64,000 nt of DNA from Levilactobacillus fuyuanensis (GTDB taxonomy: Bacteria > Bacillota > Bacilli > Lactobacillales > Lactobacillaceae). The number at the start of each line of letters is the position of its first letter. Positions within the stretch are counted from its first letter, which is position 1. Location: positions 62,001-126,000 of the forward strand of contig NZ_RHNZ01000008.1 of the NCBI RefSeq assembly GCF_003946395.1, read 5' to 3'. The position numbers were made by a program, and so were the translations under genes. Shown one piece after another: positions 52,134-61,259 of the stretch. The notes under the pieces are model-generated. The model was not told the DNA's origin. It saw only the letters and a program-made list of their open reading frames with translations, and searched no databases.

Positions 52134-52960
52134 AATTCTACATCGTCGACGACGACCCTGCTATTCCCATGATGCTACGCCGCATTCTCGAACAGGATGC
52201 CAACAACAGCGTGATTGGCGTGGCGCCCAACGCCCAGAAGGCCATCGCCGATATCATGATTCAACACGTCGACATCGTCCTAGTTGACCTGTTGATGCCC
52301 GGTATGTCCGGGATTGAACTGGTTGAAAAGCTCAAGCACCTCCATCCCGACCTCCGTTTCATCATGATTTCCCAGGTTAAGGATGACGAACTACGGGCTG
52401 AGGCCTATCAGGCAGGTATCGAGTTTTTCATCGACAAGCCGATCAACCTGATTGAGGTCAAGACGGTTGTGGAAAAAGTATCTCAAAACATCCAGATGGC
52501 CGCTAAACTCAATGCCGTTCAGTCGCTGGTTGGTGGCATGCCCACGGCAACGCCGACCGTGGATCCCCACCAAGCCCAAAAAGCCAAGATTCTATCGATT
52601 TTGCGTTTCCTGGGCATCACTTCCGAGGCTGGTTCCGCCGATATTCTGGCCATTACACAGATCATGATTGATCAACAGTTGAGCTTTCGCGAAATTGACT
52701 TCAACGTTGCCTACCACATCGACGACCGCGAAAAGAAGATTGTCTTCCAGCGGGTCCGACGCGCCATCAAGACTGGTTTGACCAACCTCGCCCACCTCTG
52801 TCTCGATGACATGGGGGACGAGATCGTCGTCGAATACGCCAATACGCTCTACGAATACAAAAACGTTCGCAGCGAGATGCTCTATCTAGAAGGTGAGCGC
52901 AGTACTCGTGGGAAAATTTCCCTCAAACGCTTCTTCGATGGCCTGGTGCAGGAGATCTAA
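52130..52960 (+). CDS. Response regulator with YcbB (GlnL-like) output domain
   Basis: 276 residues: receiver domain with acid pocket VDDDP, phospho-acceptor Asp53 (LVDLLMPG), and Lys of FFIDKP. A Gln/Pro-rich linker (130-155) leads to a C-terminal YcbB-type helical output domain (160-276) with REIDFNVAYHIDD. In Bacillus the pair GlnK/GlnL controls glutamine uptake. Here it may control the divergent arc genes, an inference from position. Confidence 0.85.
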   Translation: MKFYIVDDDPAIPMMLRRILEQDANNSVIGVAPNAQKAIADIMIQHVDIVLVDLLMPGMSGIELVEKLKHLHPDLRFIMISQVKDDELRAEAYQAGIEFFIDKPINLIEVKTVVEKVSQNIQMAAKLNAVQSLVGGMPTATPTVDPHQAQKAKILSILRFLGITSEAGSADILAITQIMIDQQLSFREIDFNVAYHIDDREKKIVFQRVRRAIKTGLTNLAHLCLDDMGDEIVVEYANTLYEYKNVRSEMLYLEGERSTRGKISLKRFFDGLVQEI

Positions 52961-52986
52961 CACACACTTCATTTCAAATTCAACCA

Positions 52987-53034
52987 CTGACGTCACAGTC
53001 TACTTCTTTCAAGTAGCTGTGACGCTTTTTTGTT
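52987..53034 (+). terminator. Terminator of the two-component operon
   Basis: GTCACAGTCTACTT / AAGTAGCTGTGAC hairpin with TTTTTTG, 27 bases after the regulator stop. Confidence 0.8.
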
Positions 53035-53071
53035 CCCTAGACGCGCGACAAATCCGAAGCGTATTTTTTCG

Positions 53072-53122
53072 TTGACAAATGTAAACGATAGCCGTATGCT
53101 ATTTACATCGATTACGTTTGTA
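53072..53122 (+). promoter_or_regulatory. Copper-operon promoter with two cop-box sites
   Basis: TTGACA (53072-53077), 17-base spacer, TATGCT (53095-53100) is an excellent promoter. The CopY operator pattern KACAnnTGTA occurs exactly as GACAAATGTA (53074-53083), overlapping the -35, and with one mismatch as TACGTTTGTA (53113-53122). This tandem arrangement is typical of CopY-repressed copper genes. Confidence 0.75.
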
Positions 53123-53152
53123 AACTTAAAAGGAAAGACAGGTTTGATCATC

Positions 53153-53524
53153 ATGGATAAATTAATTGTTACGATCGGCGCCATTATTGCGATAAGCTTC
53201 ATTGCCTGGTGGTTTTTCGGCAAGCACACCACCGCTACCGTCGACGCCGCTGTGGCGCACGATAAGCAAGACGTCGATGTTGCCGTCAGTGGGGGTTACA
53301 CCCCCAGCACCGTCGTCCTCAAACGCGGGATTCCCGCCCAGATCACTTTTAACCGCAAGGATGCCTCCAGTTGTCTGGAACAGGTCGTCTTCCCCGACTT
53401 CGGCATCAACGAATTCTTGCCCAAGGACGAAAATCACGCGATTGCCATCGACACCAGCACCCCTGGCGAATACGAGTACGCTTGCGGGATGAACATGTTC
53501 CACGGCAAGGTCATCATCAAGTAA
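53153..53524 (+). CDS. Membrane-anchored cupredoxin-like protein
   Basis: ATG 53153 with AAAAGGAAAG upstream, 123 residues. An N-terminal membrane helix (5-22) is followed by an outward-facing cupredoxin fold (40-123). Possible copper ligands are Cys74 (SSCLEQ), Cys111, Met113, Met115 and His117 in ACGMNMFHG. The first ligand His of blue-copper proteins is replaced by Cys74, so this may bind Cu(I). First gene of the copper operon, likely passing copper to the exporter. Confidence 0.82.
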   Translation: MDKLIVTIGAIIAISFIAWWFFGKHTTATVDAAVAHDKQDVDVAVSGGYTPSTVVLKRGIPAQITFNRKDASSCLEQVVFPDFGINEFLPKDENHAIAIDTSTPGEYEYACGMNMFHGKVIIK

Positions 53525-53554
53525 TCATCACACAATCCTATTGGAGGTCATCTT

Positions 53555-53836
53555 ATGACAAATACAAATACCACTCAAAACGCCACTGTTATCGTTAACG
53601 GCGGCTACCAACCCGACACCGTTGTTCTGAAGCAAGGCGTGCCAGCCACGATCACCTTTAATCGTATCAATGACGCCGGCTGTCTGGATCAGGTTCAGCT
53701 CCCAGACTTCGACGTGTTGGCTGATCTCCCACTGAACCAACCACAGGAAATCGTCATCGATACCAGTCAAGCCGGCACCTACAAGTTTGCCTGTGGCATG
53801 GACATGTTCCGGGGGAAGGTGGTCATCGAGCCATGA
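53555..53836 (+). CDS. Soluble cupredoxin-like protein
   Basis: 93 residues without signal peptide or membrane helix, paralogous to the preceding protein. The fold is the same ([17 protein letters not shown]), with Cys43, Cys80, Met82 and Met84, but the final His is Arg86 ([10 protein letters not shown]). It therefore may hold Cu(I) through Cys/Met only, as a cytosolic chaperone. AGGAGGTCATCTT before ATG 53555. ATGA overlap with the ATPase gene. Confidence 0.82.
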   Translation: MTNTNTTQNATVIVNGGYQPDTVVLKQGVPATITFNRINDAGCLDQVQLPDFDVLADLPLNQPQEIVIDTSQAGTYKFACGMDMFRGKVVIEP

Positions 53837-55767
53837 GTATCAAAAACCGTTTCGTCTTCTCGCTGATTCTCTCCCTCCCCATGTTGGTTGAAATGGTGGC
53901 AGCCCCCTTCGGCTTCATGCTTCCCGGTGGCGCCTGGACGATGTTTCTCCTCACGACCGGGATCATGGCCGTCTCCGCCCGGCCCTTCATTCAAAGTGCC
54001 TGGGCCGCCTTTCGCCACCACCACGCCAACATGGACACGCTAGTCGCCATCGGAACTGCGACGGCCTACCTCTATAGTGTTTACGCGATGCTCACGGGCA
54101 GGGCCGTCTTCTACGAGAGCGCGGCGTTCGTGATCACCTTCATCCTCCTCGGCCAATACTTCGAAGAAAAAATGAAGCACTCCGCCTCAGGAGCTGTAGA
54201 AAAGCTGATCGGTCTCCAAGCCAAGAGTGCGGCCGTGCTCCGCAACGGTCAGTTCATCCAGGTTCCCTTGAGTGACGTCATGGTCGGTGATACGATTCGC
54301 GTCAAACCTGGCGAAAAGGTCGCCGTCGATGGCACCATCGCCGACGGCCACTCGAGTATCGATGAATCCATGGTGACTGGCGAAAGTATGCCCGTGACCA
54401 AGCAGGCTGGCGACCACGTCATCGGCGCCACCATCAACGGCACCGGAACCTTTACGTTTACCGCCAGCAAAGTTGGCGACGACACCCTTCTGGCGCAAAT
54501 CGTTGAGATGGTCAAGAAGGCCCAAACCAGCCACGCACCCATTCAAAAGACCGTGGACCGGGTCGCCGACATTTTCGTCCCCACCGTCCTAATTGTGGCC
54601 ATCCTCACCTTTACCGTCTGGTATGTCGTATTGGGTGCCAGCCTCGTCAACGCCATGTTATTCGCCGTTTCAGTTATCATCATCGCCTGTCCCTGTGCAC
54701 TGGGAATCGCCACGCCAACAGCGTTGATGGTCGGTACCGGCCGTAGTGCCAAGATGGGGATCCTCATCAAAAACGGTGAGGTTCTTGAGGCGGCCAACAA
54801 GATCAAGACGGTCGTGTTCGACAAGACCGGAACGATCACTGAGGGACATCCTCAAGTCACCGACATCGTGGGTGGACCCGAAGTCCTTCAAGTGGCCGCC
54901 AATCTGGAGGTTGCTTCCGAGCATCCCCTAGCGACCGCCGTGCTGGATAAGGCCAGTAGTGCCGGTCTCACCCCCGTTGCCGCAACTGATTTCCAAGCCA
55001 TTCAAGGTAAGGGTGTGCAGGCCACGGTCGCTGGCCAAGCTGCCTTCATCGGTAACGAGAAGCTCCTCGACCACTACACCCTCACACCAGAACTGACGCA
55101 GCAAATGACGCAACTGCAAAATGCCGCCAAGACGGTCGTCATCGTTGGCCGTGCCGACCAAGTCATCGGCCTGATTGCCATTCAAGACGCACCCAAAGTC
55201 AGTTCAGCCGGTGCCATCGCGGCGCTCAAGACACGCGGTCTGCGGACCGTGATGCTGACCGGAGACAACGACCGGGTAGCCCGAGCTATCGCGGATCAAG
55301 TCGGTATCGATGAAGTCATCGCCAACGTCCTGCCTGGTGACAAGGCATCGGCCATCACACGGTTGCAGGCCGATGGTCCCGTAGCCTTTGCGGGCGATGG
55401 GATCAACGACGCACCAGCCCTGACGACCGCCGACGTCGGCATCGCCATGGGTTCCGGCACCGATATCGCTATCGAAGCCGGGGGCATCGTCCTGGTCAAA
55501 AACGACCTGCAGGATGTGGTCCGCGCCCTCGAACTCAGCCAAAAGACTTTCAGCCGAATCAAGTTGAACCTCTTCTGGGCGTTCATCTACAACACGCTGG
55601 GAATTCCCGTGGCAGCCGGACTCTTCGCGGCACTCGGACTCATTCTCAGCCCGGAGATTGCCGGCCTCGGCATGGCACTCAGCTCACTTTCCGTGGTCGC
55701 CAGCTCGCTGCTCTTGAACAAGTCTAAGCTCACGTCCACCGTTACGCCGACCACCAAAGTCGCCTAA
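53833..55767 (+). CDS. copB: Copper-translocating P1B-type ATPase without N-terminal metal domain
   Basis: 644 residues. Membrane helices, actuator loop TGES (motif near 182-186), CPC at 286-288 in the metal-transport helix, phosphorylation site DKTGT at Asp330, SEHPLA and hinge [10 protein letters not shown] are all present. It starts directly at the first membrane helices ([18 protein letters not shown]), with no HMA (CxxC) or His-rich N-terminus. The soluble cupredoxin may stand in for the missing domain. Exports Cu(I) under CopY-type control. The symbol is tentative; CPC would also allow copA. Confidence 0.9.
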   Translation: MSIKNRFVFSLILSLPMLVEMVAAPFGFMLPGGAWTMFLLTTGIMAVSARPFIQSAWAAFRHHHANMDTLVAIGTATAYLYSVYAMLTGRAVFYESAAFVITFILLGQYFEEKMKHSASGAVEKLIGLQAKSAAVLRNGQFIQVPLSDVMVGDTIRVKPGEKVAVDGTIADGHSSIDESMVTGESMPVTKQAGDHVIGATINGTGTFTFTASKVGDDTLLAQIVEMVKKAQTSHAPIQKTVDRVADIFVPTVLIVAILTFTVWYVVLGASLVNAMLFAVSVIIIACPCALGIATPTALMVGTGRSAKMGILIKNGEVLEAANKIKTVVFDKTGTITEGHPQVTDIVGGPEVLQVAANLEVASEHPLATAVLDKASSAGLTPVAATDFQAIQGKGVQATVAGQAAFIGNEKLLDHYTLTPELTQQMTQLQNAAKTVVIVGRADQVIGLIAIQDAPKVSSAGAIAALKTRGLRTVMLTGDNDRVARAIADQVGIDEVIANVLPGDKASAITRLQADGPVAFAGDGINDAPALTTADVGIAMGSGTDIAIEAGGIVLVKNDLQDVVRALELSQKTFSRIKLNLFWAFIYNTLGIPVAAGLFAALGLILSPEIAGLGMALSSLSVVASSLLLNKSKLTSTVTPTTKVA

Positions 55768-55779
55768 GGAGGGCCAACC

Positions 55780-55881
55780 ATGACTGAAAAATTCTGGCAA
55801 AAGGACACCTGGACCACCATCGCAGTTGCGTTAGTTTACGTGATTGCGGCGATCGGGATCGGTTCCTTAATCGCCCATTAA
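55780..55881 (+). CDS. 33-residue membrane peptide of the copper operon
   Basis: ATG at 55780 behind AAGGAGGGCCAACC encodes a short amphipathic start (MTEKFWQKDTWTTIAVA) and then one membrane helix ending GSLIAH. The gap to the ATPase stop is 12 bases, and the operon terminator follows. Size and position resemble small regulatory or stabilising subunits of P-type ATPases, like KdpF. The peptide is new to me; function not recognised. Confidence 0.7.
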   Translation: MTEKFWQKDTWTTIAVALVYVIAAIGIGSLIAH

Positions 55882-55889
55882 TTTAAACA

Positions 55890-55943
55890 AAAATCGTGTT
55901 GCCTAGCGGGTAAAAACTATCCGGTAAGCAACACGATTTTTTT
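55890..55943 (+). terminator. Copper-operon terminator
   Basis: AAAATCGTGTTGC / GCAACACGATTTTTTT hairpin starting eight bases after the small-peptide stop; the stem is perfect over 12 pairs. Confidence 0.85.
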
Positions 55944-56006
55944 CATGTTTAGAAATTATTGGGTCGTTTCTCAGTCTAAATGGTGTGCCTAATTGACTGA
56001 CAATTG

Positions 56007-56483
56007 TTAGTCAGCCGCCCCCAACGCCTGCACAATGGCGTCTTCAATACTCTCTGGCTTGGTAATTGGTGCATAGCGGTCGATCAACTGACCATCCCGC
56101 CCAACCAAGAATTTAGTGAAGTTCCACTTGATCCGACCGTGACCGGCCGTGGCTTTCAGGTAAGTAAACAATGGATCTTCGTTCTCACCATTCACGCGTA
56201 CTTGCTTGGTCATGGGAAAGGTCACGCCATAATGTAGCTGGCAGAAGTCACTCGTCGCTTCGTCGGAGTCCAGTTCCTGGTGAAACTGATTCGACGGTAA
56301 TCCCAGGACTTCTAGGCCCTGATCATGGTACCGTTTGTACAATGCTTCGATTCCCTCTAGCTGCGGTGCCAGGCCACACTTGCTGGCCGTATTTACGATT
56401 AAGACAACCTTTCCCTGATAATCAGTAAAGTCGATTGTTTGACCACTCATTTCAGTTTCGGAAAAATCATAAATCGTTGCCAT
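56007..56483 (-). CDS. gpx: Glutathione peroxidase family protein
   Basis: Start ATG at 56483 with GAAGGGAAG upstream; 158 residues. The peroxidatic Cys is in NTASKCGLAPQ (Cys36 region), with LGLPSNQF and the WNFTKFLV segment supplying Gln, Trp and Asn of the tetrad. A Cys (non-selenium) enzyme probably reduced by thioredoxin. Monocistronic. Confidence 0.9.
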   Translation of the reverse strand: MATIYDFSETEMSGQTIDFTDYQGKVVLIVNTASKCGLAPQLEGIEALYKRYHDQGLEVLGLPSNQFHQELDSDEATSDFCQLHYGVTFPMTKQVRVNGENEDPLFTYLKATAGHGRIKWNFTKFLVGRDGQLIDRYAPITKPESIEDAIVQALGAAD

Positions 56484-56551
56484 TCGAAAACTTCCCTTCT
56501 TGAAACGATTGTGCATAATCTAATTATACACTAATTAGTTTCGAAGGGCTG

Positions 56552-57049
56552 CTATTCTGCCGCAGGATAGACTGTCGCAAAGCTGCCATTCCAGATGCTT
56601 TCATGGTGCTTGCAGATTACGGTCGCACTGAGTTCCGGTGTATCGAAGGTGGTACTCATGCCAGCCATCGTAATCATGTCGAAGCCGCGGTCGTGGCCGA
56701 CCCGAAACGCCGTATCCACGCAGTATTCCGTCTGCAGGCCACAGACTTCCACGCTTTCAGTCAGAGTGTGGTGCAAGCGATCCGCCAGACCAGTCTCGTA
56801 GAAGGCATCCGTATGATACTTCAGAAAGACGGTATCATCGGCCTGTCGATGCAGGCGCGCATCGAGGCGCCAGGCATCGCTACCGTAAGCCATTTCATCA
56901 TCGGTGTGTTGCATGAAGATGACCGGTCGCTCTTCGTCGTGGTATATATCGAGACGCTCGTTGATACGATCCACCAGCGCGGCGTATCCCGCGGCCTGGC
57001 TCAGTCCGTTCTGAACATCGATTACTAATAGTACATCTGCTTGTGGCAT
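56552..57049 (-). CDS. Isochorismatase-like cysteine hydrolase
   Basis: Start ATG at 57049 because AAAGGA is eight bases upstream; the ATG at 57058 overlaps that site. 165 residues. The family triad Asp (VIDVQNG), Lys (FLKYHTDAF) and Cys (GLQTEYCVDTA) is complete. Such enzymes hydrolyse amides or related bonds, as in nicotinamidases; the substrate is not predictable. Monocistronic. Confidence 0.85.
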   Translation of the reverse strand: MPQADVLLVIDVQNGLSQAAGYAALVDRINERLDIYHDEERPVIFMQHTDDEMAYGSDAWRLDARLHRQADDTVFLKYHTDAFYETGLADRLHHTLTESVEVCGLQTEYCVDTAFRVGHDRGFDMITMAGMSTTFDTPELSATVICKHHESIWNGSFATVYPAAE

Positions 57050-57114
57050 GGTTGTCATCCTTTCAGTACTTAGTTGTTTTGAGTGTAGCACGATCCTCTT
57101 AAGATTACCCCTTA

Positions 57115-57152
57115 TACTTATTACTAATGTAAAAATCGCCGTTTCAGTCTCA
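57115..57152 (+). repeat. Short dispersed repeat, copy 3
   Basis: TACTTATTACTAATGTAA, then AAATCGCCG and TTCAGTCTCA, preceded by ACCCC; 17 of 18 core bases match copies 1 and 2. Confidence 0.55.
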
Positions 57153-57171
57153 TCTCTTTTTCGAAATCATC

Positions 57172-57210
57172 AAAAAAATCGTCTGCACCCGGTTAAGGCA
57201 TGCAGACGAT
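57172..57210 (-). terminator. Terminator of the GH59-like gene
   Basis: Minus-strand ATCGTCTGC / GCAGACGAT hairpin followed by TTTTTTTG, 110 bases after the stop codon. Confidence 0.75.
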
Positions 57211-57319
57211 AGTGATTCAATACATTAATGATTTTTTGTTTTTATCAATCATGCTTGAAGAAATTCGACTTTTTCACTTTTCTTCCAGTATACTTGAAGA
57301 ATTCAGAAGTACACTCAGC

Positions 57320-59851
57320 CTACCGGTAAAACCCAACCGCATCCAGCGTATAGGTCCCGGCCGTCACCGCAATCGTGACATGGTGTTTGACGGCAGACAA
57401 CCCCAAGAAGACGGCATTCTCCACCTTATCGGCCGCCCGCTGTGGTTCGAAGTTTGGAGCCAACAGGTGACCATCGACCTTGACCGTCAAACGACTAGCT
57501 GCGACCTGCTTGCCATATAGCGCAAAGCCGGTCCCGGTGAAGTCAAACGCGACCTGAGTTTCCGCGCCGGCAGTTCCCGTCGACAGAGTTCGGTTCCAAA
57601 TCGTATTGCCCAACCCACAAACGTGTTGCCAGTCACCACGGTACGTGACCCGCTCATCCAAATCGTCGAGCCGCTGATACTGGACACCATCCGCCACATC
57701 GTTCTTCTTGACGACAATCTGGGTAATCTCCGTGTGATAGTAGCCGGTTCCCAGCTTGACGCGCCCGCTGTAGTGCGGATTGTCCGTATCCACAAAGGTC
57801 AATACGGTCTGGCCGTCGATGCTCGCCGTCAGCTGATTGCCGCTGACGCCAAAGCTCAGCTGGTGAATCTGCGTCAGGTCCAGACCATCCACGTACCCCA
57901 AAGCCACGACACGATCATCTTTCAGCAACTGACAACTGCCATCCGTGGCCACCTTGAAGACGTACGGTGCACTCTCCAGCCGCCCCTTGACGTCCGTCAC
58001 CTGATACAGGCCGATGCCAAAGTAATTGCCGGTCGGCGAATTCTGCTGGGTCGTGTCGTCGAATTTCACGGAAACCATTACGGTGTAATTGCACCAGCGG
58101 TCATCCCCCAGCGTCAGGTTCGGCGCATAGGAATATTCCCAGTCCAGCGCACGTTGCGCCTCGGTGATCTGCTGGCGCAAGACCCCCTGACCATGACGCT
58201 GCTCGACTTCAAAGGCCCCACCCTGATCCGTGGTGTAACGCGGTGTGCCGCCCCGAGTCGTCTGGTAATCCACCGCGTAACCGAAGTCATCCTGATAGAA
58301 AATATCTTGGCTATCCGCCACGTCCAACAACGTATTGGCCACCGGTGCCGTCTGCCGGGTGTAAAGAACCTCGGGATCAGTCCTCAGATCCAGCGTCGTT
58401 GCGGTCACAATACTGTGGGGGCGAACGAGCACCGTCAGCTTGCCGGCCGTAGCCGTGAGTGTTTCCCGTTGTTGTTTCAACCCGCTATCGTAAGCTTGTC
58501 CCAGTTCCGGGCCGCGACTCTCCCACACCGTGACTGGCTTACCGACTGCTGGTAAATTGACGAGTGATAGCGTGTATTGCCGTGAATACGCACTATCGTT
58601 GACCAAGACTGTCGAAAAGTCCTGTTTATCCGGCGCCACCAGCGTCAGATAACTCGGTGCGTCCGTGTGGCTATCCAGATTCTCCGTCCCACCAACCTGA
58701 CTGTCGCAGGCACTCGGCAAGTAACGCCAAGGGTTGCTCTCGTGCCACCCGGCTTGGGCGAAGTCCGTGAAGTGCTTCATGACCTGCAGCCCCACGTTGT
58801 CGACCTCAAAGTACCCAGACCATGGATGACTCGCCGTGATCAGCTCCTTGTGGCTGTAGTTGACCCCGGGATAGTAGGCCGAAACGGCTGGCTGGAAGAT
58901 GTAGAAGGTCCGCCGAGAATTCACGTAGCTCTTGATCAGCCGGTTAGCCACATCCAGACCACTCTGTTTGCCGCCAATGCCATCACCGGAGCTGGCCCGT
59001 ACCCGATATTTACCAAAGGTCATCGGCGCAATGCCCTCGCTGTACCAAACCTCGTGTTGGTGGTCATCGGCCAAGCGTTTGTATTGATTATGAGGTCCAT
59101 CATCGGTATTGTAGTGATATCCGACTGCCGTAACCTGTTTGAGTAGCTCACGATCATTCAGCATAGTATTACCAAACTCGGTCTCGTAGTTCTGGTCGGC
59201 CGCAATCAGCTTGATCTGGTGGTAACGTGCCACAGGAAAGTCCGCCGGAAAATCAGTGTCGTTATGCAACCGATCGGCAAACCATTTGATCCAGCGATAC
59301 ATGGGATGCTTCGTCTCGTTTCTGTCCGGGTCCACGTAATCGAAGAGGTAGCCAAACTGCTGGTATGCCGCCACGATGGTCTGCTTGTAGAGCTGATACA
59401 TCGGTTCGTAAGCCGCCTCTGGAACGTTATGATCGGGGTCGGCACTCTTGACCGGGGCCCACAATGGCCGCAGGTATCCGGGTTCACCCCATCGTAGCAG
59501 ACTAGTCTTCAGCTGGGGATTCAACTTTTTGGCATCGGCAATCAGCTGGTAGCCGGCACCCCGTAGGACGTTGGCCGGCTCATCGACACTGCGTTTGGTC
59601 GCCGGTTCAGTCCCAGACGACGTGTTCGCATCATCCCCGAGCTCTAGCTTGACCATTGACATTAGGGGGTGCTGTCCCCCGAAGAGAATTTCTAAGATCT
59701 GCTGGTAACTCTTGGGCTGTTCCCACTTGTAATCCAGCAGAAGTCGCGACGAGTTGTTGCAGCTCAAGTACCCGAACCCCTTGAAGGTATTGGCATCCTG
59801 CGCCGACGCATCCAGCAAATCACCATCAATTGTTACCTGTGTTGTATTCAT
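57320..59851 (-). CDS. GH59-like galactosidase (galactocerebrosidase family)
   Basis: 843 residues, no signal peptide. The N-terminal barrel follows GH59: FKGFGYLSCNNSSRLLLDY (23-41), KLELGDDANTSSGTEP (68-83), the acid/base Glu179 in DRNET and the nucleophile Glu272 in YSEG. Beta-sandwich domains and a lectin-like C-terminal half (about 560-843) follow. Family members release galactose from lipids or glycans; a bacterial substrate could be a plant galactolipid or galactoside. It is divergent from a LacI regulator, near two glucuronidases. Start ATG 59851 lacks a strong ribosome site. Confidence 0.8.
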   Translation of the reverse strand: MNTTQVTIDGDLLDASAQDANTFKGFGYLSCNNSSRLLLDYKWEQPKSYQQILEILFGGQHPLMSMVKLELGDDANTSSGTEPATKRSVDEPANVLRGAGYQLIADAKKLNPQLKTSLLRWGEPGYLRPLWAPVKSADPDHNVPEAAYEPMYQLYKQTIVAAYQQFGYLFDYVDPDRNETKHPMYRWIKWFADRLHNDTDFPADFPVARYHQIKLIAADQNYETEFGNTMLNDRELLKQVTAVGYHYNTDDGPHNQYKRLADDHQHEVWYSEGIAPMTFGKYRVRASSGDGIGGKQSGLDVANRLIKSYVNSRRTFYIFQPAVSAYYPGVNYSHKELITASHPWSGYFEVDNVGLQVMKHFTDFAQAGWHESNPWRYLPSACDSQVGGTENLDSHTDAPSYLTLVAPDKQDFSTVLVNDSAYSRQYTLSLVNLPAVGKPVTVWESRGPELGQAYDSGLKQQRETLTATAGKLTVLVRPHSIVTATTLDLRTDPEVLYTRQTAPVANTLLDVADSQDIFYQDDFGYAVDYQTTRGGTPRYTTDQGGAFEVEQRHGQGVLRQQITEAQRALDWEYSYAPNLTLGDDRWCNYTVMVSVKFDDTTQQNSPTGNYFGIGLYQVTDVKGRLESAPYVFKVATDGSCQLLKDDRVVALGYVDGLDLTQIHQLSFGVSGNQLTASIDGQTVLTFVDTDNPHYSGRVKLGTGYYHTEITQIVVKKNDVADGVQYQRLDDLDERVTYRGDWQHVCGLGNTIWNRTLSTGTAGAETQVAFDFTGTGFALYGKQVAASRLTVKVDGHLLAPNFEPQRAADKVENAVFLGLSAVKHHVTIAVTAGTYTLDAVGFYR

Positions 59852-59903
59852 GTCTGATCACACACTCCAATCTATCAAAGGTGAAGAAATTTAGAAGTTT
59901 CAA

Positions 59904-59940
59904 GTTTAGTAAACGTTTTTCCGAAATTTACGGCTATAAT
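59904..59940 (+). promoter_or_regulatory. LacI-type operator and regulator promoter
   Basis: TTAGTAAACGTTTTTCC centred on the palindrome AAACGTTT (59911-59918), 17 bases before a perfect TATAAT (59935-59940). The operator lies at the -35 and in the GH59-like gene's divergent region, so it may serve both. Confidence 0.55.
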
Positions 59941-59999
59941 AATTATAAGGAATGGAATACATAGCATATAAATAAATCTAATCGAAGGAGGACTACCCG

Positions 60000-60995
60000 A
60001 TGACAACCATCAAGGACGTGGCGAAAAGCGCCGGCGTATCGGCATCTACCGTCTCTCGCATCCTAAATTACGATGCCACCCTCGCCGTCAGCGAAGACAC
60101 CCGGCGCAAGGTCCTAGAAGTCGCCGAAAAGTTGCAGTACAAGAAGAAGCCCAAGAAGGCCAAGCAGTCCGGAACGAAGATTGCCGTGGTCCAGTGGCAC
60201 TCCGACAAGGAAGAACTCAACGACCTGTACTACTACCAGATTCAGTACGGCATCGAGACCAAGGCCATGAGTGGCGGCGTTTCGGTCGATACTATCTCAT
60301 TTAATAATATCGCCAACATCGACCTGACCGGCTACTCCGGCATCATCGCGGTGGGTAAGTATGATGAATCCGAAATCCACCGATTGGCCGGCTACCACAA
60401 GCCGCTGGTCTTCATCGGGGAGAACTATCTACTCTACGGCTTCGACAGCGTCCAGAGTGATTTCCTAACGCCCATCAACTGGATCATCAATCACTACCTA
60501 GCTGAAGGTATCACTGATATCGGCCTGATTGCCGGTCAAGAGAAAACGCTGACCGAGCACAACGCTGTCTACGATCCCCGCGCCACGACCTATCGCAACC
60601 GACTCGTCCACGAGGGTCTCTTCAACCCCGACTTCCTGTTCACGGGCAGTTACGGTCCGGACTCCGGCTACCAATTGATGGAACGCGCCATCACCGAGCT
60701 GAAGGAGGACTTACCACACGCTTTCATCATCGGCAGTGACTCCATGGCAATTGGGGCGCTGAAGGCCCTGAAGCAACACGACATCGCCGTCCCAGATCGC
60801 GTCAACATCATCAGCTTCAACGACGTGGCAATTGCCAAGTACGCCTACCCGGCGCTGACGACGGTCCACGTCTACACGGAAATCATGGGCGAGCGGGCCT
60901 TCGACCTCCTGCAGGAGCAGATCAAGGATGCCAACAAGATCCCGGAATCCGTGGTCATCAGTACCCGCATCATCAAGCGAGACAGTAGCATCTAA
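60000..60995 (+). CDS. LacI/GalR-family regulator
   Basis: 331 residues: HTH TTIKDVAKSAGVSASTVSRIL (2-22) with the hinge helix near 50, then a periplasmic-binding-protein-like effector domain. GSDSMAIGALKAL and ISFNDVAIAKY match EbgR/GalR members. ATG 60000 follows GAAGGAGGACTACCC. Probably represses the divergent GH59-like gene, perhaps also the gus genes, until a galactoside or glucuronide binds. Confidence 0.9.
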   Translation: MTTIKDVAKSAGVSASTVSRILNYDATLAVSEDTRRKVLEVAEKLQYKKKPKKAKQSGTKIAVVQWHSDKEELNDLYYYQIQYGIETKAMSGGVSVDTISFNNIANIDLTGYSGIIAVGKYDESEIHRLAGYHKPLVFIGENYLLYGFDSVQSDFLTPINWIINHYLAEGITDIGLIAGQEKTLTEHNAVYDPRATTYRNRLVHEGLFNPDFLFTGSYGPDSGYQLMERAITELKEDLPHAFIIGSDSMAIGALKALKQHDIAVPDRVNIISFNDVAIAKYAYPALTTVHVYTEIMGERAFDLLQEQIKDANKIPESVVISTRIIKRDSSI

Positions 60996-61045
60996 TACAC
61001 CGCTACACCGGTTAGCGACCTTCAAAAACAATCCCACAATTAAAA

Positions 61046-61097
61046 TAAAACCGCAGTAAATCCAAGGTTCTCAACACCTGGTTTACTGCGGTTTTTA
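61046..61097 (+). terminator. Terminator of the LacI gene
   Basis: AAAACCGCAGTAAA / TTTACTGCGGTTTT hairpin with final T-run. Confidence 0.85.
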
Positions 61098-61259
61098 GCT
61101 GTTTAATTGGTCTAAATTGTTTAGAAACCGACATCGCTAAATTTCCACAAAAACCTAGTCAAGGTTTCCTCAACGTGATGAAATCATTGATAACTGACCT
61201 CACACAATTTTATAAAATATCCAAGAAAGTCGAATAACTTTGAACTAACACAACGTCAG

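Noticed and set aside
53030-53152. N-terminal extension of the first cupredoxin
   Set aside because: The extension covers the promoter and cop boxes; ATG at 53153 gives a normal membrane anchor start.
57623-58555. 310-codon open frame on the plus strand inside the GH59-like gene
   Set aside because: It lies antisense within a gene with full family signatures, has no ribosome site and no recognisable motif; long shadows are expected in this high-GC stretch.
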